NCBI GenBank assembly: GCA_002501085.1
Contig: DLRL01000040.1
Coordinates: 1 to 28,506 of the forward strand
DNA from: Gemmatimonadales bacterium UBA7889
GTDB taxonomy: Bacteria > Gemmatimonadota > Gemmatimonadetes > Longimicrobiales > Gaopeijiaceae
Length of the DNA: 28,506 nt
Direction: 5' to 3'
How positions within the stretch are numbered: the first letter of the stretch is position 1; each line of letters opens with the position of its first letter. Shown here piece after piece: positions 25,611-28,506 of this stretch. The notes below the pieces were generated by a model, which searched no databases, was not told where the DNA came from, and worked only from the letters and a program-made list of their open reading frames with translations. A program made the translations under genes and the position numbers.

Positions 25611-25642
25611 TTTTGTTTCTCCTGTAGAACTTAGCCTTGAAC

Positions 25643-25665
25643 GGGGACGGTGATTATGGGGACGG
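25643..25665. repeat. Direct repeat GGGGACGG, two copies, upstream of the NHL gene
   Basis: GGGGACGG occurs at 25643-25650 and again at 25658-25665, 15 bases apart start to start, in the 77-base gap between the IorB-like gene and the NHL gene. The spacing is one and a half helical turns. It could be a regulator site or chance, and nothing else supports it. Confidence 0.3.
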
Positions 25666-25687
25666 ATCCGGCCTTCAGCTAGAAGAA

Positions 25688-27892
25688 CTAGACTAGTTGA
25701 ATGGGAAGTTCCCGGATCCTCTGTCCTGTCAGAGAGAATAGTGCATTGGTAACTGCTGGTGCTATCGGCGGTGTTCCGGGTTCGCCCACCCCGCCCGGTG
25801 CTTCCTGGCTCGGTACCAGTATCACTTCGACGTCTGGAGCGTCCCGCATCCTTAGCATTTGGTAGTCATGAAAATTGCTCTGCACAACGCGACCACCCTG
25901 AATGTTGATTCGGCCATAAAAGGCTGCAGTGAGGCCGTAGACGATGCCACTTTCCATTTGTGCCCTAACGATCGATGGGTTCACGACTATTCCACAGTCA
26001 ATCGCACACCACACCTTATGCACGCGCAGTTGGCCATTCTGAATAGAAACCTCTGCGACCTCAGCCACAAATGACCCAAAAGATTCCGCCACCGCGATTC
26101 CGCGTGCCCGACCAACAGGAGTTGGTGATGCCCATTCCGAAGCCTCCGCCACCGTGTCGAGCACCGCCCTATGGCGAGGATGCTCCTTCAGCAGGTCTCT
26201 CCGATACTCGTAGGGATCCTGGCCGGCAAGATTAGCTAACTCGTCAATGAAAGATTCGACTACAAAAGCATTCTGTGTATGCCCCACAGATCTCCAAAAA
26301 CCGACTGGAACAGGTAGGTCCACTCTTGAATACGTCACCCGCATATGCGGAATATGGTATGGTTGATCTTGCGCACCTTCAGTGGATGTGGGATCACTAC
26401 TTCCCGCCCATTTGGTTGCAAAATCGGGAACCCAACTTGGCACCATCCGTTGTAAGATCGACTGGCTTGCGATCCGGTGACGCCAAGCTTCAGGCATCCC
26501 ATCCACACCTAGTATTGCGGAAAATTCGTGGTAAGAGGCAGGTCGATAGAAATCGTTCTGCATGTCGTCTTCGCGGGTCCAAATGACCTTGATTGGACCA
26601 TCAACTTTACCAGCCAATTCCGCTGCCTCCCGAACGAAATCTTGCTCGGCACGACGGCCAAACCCTCCGCCCAGGAACGTGGTATGGACTACTGTGTTAT
26701 CAGGGCTCACTCCAGCAGCCTTGGCAGCCACTTGGCGCGCGCCGCCACCCACGAGCCCTGGAGCATTTTGGAACTGTGTGGGCGCCCACACGGTGCACTG
26801 GCCATTACGAACCCACGCAGTGCAGTTCATCGGCTCCATCGTTGCATGCGCAAGATACGGTAGCGCATATGTCGCCCTTATTGGTTCTCTATCCGAGCCC
26901 AGAACTGAATCGATGTCACCCTCTTCGCGTACCGTGGCTCCATCCTGACCAGCTGCTTCTTTAAGGCGATCTAAGATTTCTGCATCATCCAGAGTACTCC
27001 ATTCCCCACCCTCCCACTCGACGTTCAGCAAGTCCCGTCCCTCTTTGGCTGCTACGTATCCGTCTGCAATCACTGCGATTCCGCTCTGTAATTCGACAAC
27101 TTCATCAACACCCTGCACTGCAAGTGCGCCAGTGGGGTCAAACGCACGGAGCACACCTCCGAAAACTGGAGAGCGAGCAACCACAGCCACTCTTGTATCG
27201 CTAGGACCAGCATCCATTCCGAAAATGGCCTCGCCCGTCGTCTTGGTAGGGACATCTAGCCGAGGTACCGGCGTGCCAATAACCCTGAATTCAGAGAGAT
27301 CCTTGAGTGGCACGTCCTTGGGTACATCCAGTAACGCAGCAGCCGAAGCTAGTTGAGCATAGGTAAGCTTGGAGCCGTCTGGGTGAACGGCCTTGCCTTC
27401 GTTCATCTGGACTTGATCAGGTGCGACCCCCCATCTCTGAGCTGCGACTTCACGAAGCATCCAGCGCGCCTTTGCGCCCGCCTCACGCAGCGGCAACCAA
27501 GAGTCCCGGATACTCGTACTTCCTCCGGTCAACTGCATGCCACCTATCGCAGTTCCGTACGCAGGGTGGGCCGGCGCAAATTCGAATGAGACCTGAGAGA
27601 GAAGCACATGCAGTTCCTCGGCAACCAATTGAGGTAGCGCAGTGGCAACTCCTTGGCCCATCTCAGACTTGGCGACCATCACAGTGATCGAACCGTCCAC
27701 GTCAATACGTAGGAACGCGCTAGGTGCGAAGGCAGCGTCTGTCGGCGGAGCTTCGGGTCCCTTGATCACCCGGTATGACACTCCTAGTGTGAGCCCCGCA
27801 CCAGCCAAAACACCGATTTTCACGAAAGTCCGCCGGGACAGGTTCTTTGTGATGCCCCTGCCCTCTATCGGGTCGCCAAGTTGATCGTTCAC
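25688..27892 (-). CDS. Molybdenum cofactor-binding subunit with Tat signal (isoquinoline 1-oxidoreductase beta type)
   Basis: 734-residue catalytic subunit of the IorB family. A Tat signal is present: LSRRTFVKIG (Arg20, Arg21) followed by VLAGAGLTLGV. IorB-type landmarks include VDGSITVMVAKSEMGQGVAT, a GGGFGRRAEQDF Moco loop (about 405-416), GFWRSVGHTQNAF and CAIDCGIVVNP. The candidate catalytic glutamate is Glu704 in GGVGEPG. The family oxidises N-heterocycles or aldehydes and often passes electrons to a c-type cytochrome; the substrate here is unknown. ATG 27892 overlaps the small-subunit stop by four bases (ATGA). It has no FAD partner, unlike the PaoABC-like enzyme on the other strand. 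Confidence 0.92.
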   Translation of the reverse strand: MNDQLGDPIEGRGITKNLSRRTFVKIGVLAGAGLTLGVSYRVIKGPEAPPTDAAFAPSAFLRIDVDGSITVMVAKSEMGQGVATALPQLVAEELHVLLSQVSFEFAPAHPAYGTAIGGMQLTGGSTSIRDSWLPLREAGAKARWMLREVAAQRWGVAPDQVQMNEGKAVHPDGSKLTYAQLASAAALLDVPKDVPLKDLSEFRVIGTPVPRLDVPTKTTGEAIFGMDAGPSDTRVAVVARSPVFGGVLRAFDPTGALAVQGVDEVVELQSGIAVIADGYVAAKEGRDLLNVEWEGGEWSTLDDAEILDRLKEAAGQDGATVREEGDIDSVLGSDREPIRATYALPYLAHATMEPMNCTAWVRNGQCTVWAPTQFQNAPGLVGGGARQVAAKAAGVSPDNTVVHTTFLGGGFGRRAEQDFVREAAELAGKVDGPIKVIWTREDDMQNDFYRPASYHEFSAILGVDGMPEAWRHRIASQSILQRMVPSWVPDFATKWAGSSDPTSTEGAQDQPYHIPHMRVTYSRVDLPVPVGFWRSVGHTQNAFVVESFIDELANLAGQDPYEYRRDLLKEHPRHRAVLDTVAEASEWASPTPVGRARGIAVAESFGSFVAEVAEVSIQNGQLRVHKVWCAIDCGIVVNPSIVRAQMESGIVYGLTAAFYGRINIQGGRVVQSNFHDYQMLRMRDAPDVEVILVPSQEAPGGVGEPGTPPIAPAVTNALFSLTGQRIRELPIQLV

Positions 27893-28386
27893 TCTTCACT
27901 CCGGGCACCACCATCATCAGTCGAAGCTAACTGCTCTTGGATACCTGCCGCCCTGTGGATTGCCCGTCTGATTGCGGGATAGGTACCGCACCGGCAGATG
28001 TTACTCGACATCGCTCCGTCGATGTCTTCATCGGTGGGATTTGGATTCGCTGCCAACAGCGCGACAGCCGATACAATCTGACCGGATTGGCAGTACCCGC
28101 ATTGGGGAACTTGCTCCTCAACCCAAGCTTCTTGGACCGGGTGTGCACCTTTCTCGGAAAGTCCTTCTATCGTGATAACCTCAGAGTCTTCAGCGGCGCT
28201 AATCGGCATCTGGCATGATCTGGTCGGTTGGCCATTCACGAGAACCATGCAGGCTCCACACTGTCCGATCCCGCACCCAAATTTCGTGCCGGTCAATTCC
28301 AGTGACTCCCGAAGAACCCAAAGAAGCGGGTTCGCGCTGGGAACGTTGAGTTCCTGGACTTCGCCGTTGAGCGTAAACTTCACCAT
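27889..28386 (-). CDS. [2Fe-2S] subunit (isoquinoline 1-oxidoreductase alpha type)
   Basis: 165-residue small subunit with two [2Fe-2S] clusters. Cluster one uses Cys38, Cys43, Cys46 and Cys58 (GCGIGQCGACM pattern). Cluster two uses CGYC (Cys96, Cys99) and CRC (Cys131, Cys133). There is no Tat or Sec signal, so it should fold and bind the Tat-signal large subunit in the cytosol and be exported with it. ATG 28386 begins directly with the ferredoxin fold (VKFTLNGEVQEL). The SD is weak. The last 15 residues are an acidic tail (STDDGGARSEE) beyond the usual family end. It is the first gene of the minus-strand operon. Confidence 0.93.
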   Translation of the reverse strand: MVKFTLNGEVQELNVPSANPLLWVLRESLELTGTKFGCGIGQCGACMVLVNGQPTRSCQMPISAAEDSEVITIEGLSEKGAHPVQEAWVEEQVPQCGYCQSGQIVSAVALLAANPNPTDEDIDGAMSSNICRCGTYPAIRRAIHRAAGIQEQLASTDDGGARSEE

Positions 28387-28506
28387 CTCTTATGCCTGCC
28401 GATCAAGAATCATTAGTCCTCAATAATGGCCCAAGCTACCTGTCTTGCGCCACAGACTTCAGTGAACAAGCACGTTCGAAGCGGGCAATAAATACATACT
28501 GCGCGC
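28387..28506. other. Upstream region of the IorAB-like operon
   Basis: 120 bases to the window edge. The promoter of the minus-strand operon should be here. I see no recognisable operator, RNA gene or ORF. Confidence 0.4.

Noticed and set aside
1..28506. CRISPR arrays, tRNA or rRNA genes, insertion sequences, phage genes, riboswitches
   Set aside because: I saw no regularly spaced repeats, transposase or integrase motifs, cloverleaf-like segments or rRNA signatures on reading the sequence and the translations.

Overview
The window is a gene-dense stretch of about 28.5 kb from a Gram-negative, envelope-rich bacterium. The evidence is a TonB-dependent outer-membrane receptor, two Tat-exported molybdenum hydroxylases, lipoproteins and several signal-peptide hydrolases. 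The mix of secreted amidases, a D-aminoacylase-like lipoprotein, YncE-type propellers and a DUF5117-type metalloprotease beside a Bat operon fits Gemmatimonadota best. That placement is from memory of gene content and has not been tested. I see no tRNA, rRNA, CRISPR array, transposase or phage gene.

Left end (1-4465). A D-aminoacylase-like lipoprotein runs off the window edge on the minus strand. Next is the first third or so of a YncE-like gene whose homology stops near 1669. Base composition then jumps to roughly two-thirds GC and stays there until about 4340. This GC-rich block holds a small secreted PPC-domain protein and a minus-strand pair: a YncE-like beta-propeller followed by a diheme cytochrome made of two tandem heme domains. 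The block is either acquired DNA or an assembly chimera.

Middle (4466-12510). A TonB-dependent receptor converges on a compact six-gene minus-strand Bat-type cluster: MoxR ATPase, DUF58 protein, BatD-like membrane protein, two VWA proteins and a TPR protein. The genes after DUF58 are joined by 4-base overlaps. A 45-codon ORF with a Shine-Dalgarno sequence precedes and overlaps moxR.

Hydrolase section (12575-19012). This holds a cytosolic-looking amidase, a secreted zinc metalloprotease whose stop codon directly abuts the start of a SAM methyltransferase, and a second, secreted amidase. All are full length with their catalytic residues visible.

Right end (19221-28386). Two molybdenum hydroxylase operons face each other. 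The plus-strand operon is PaoABC-like: a Tat-signal [2Fe-2S] subunit, a Moco subunit and an FAD subunit with four extra cysteines, followed by a seven-motif FG-GAP lipoprotein. The minus-strand operon is IorAB-like: a [2Fe-2S] subunit, then a Tat-signal Moco subunit, followed by an NHL-repeat propeller. They converge on a 15-bp perfect hairpin. Both enzymes should act in the periplasm and pass electrons to the envelope. The pairing of each oxidase with a secreted propeller is the most system-like arrangement in the window.
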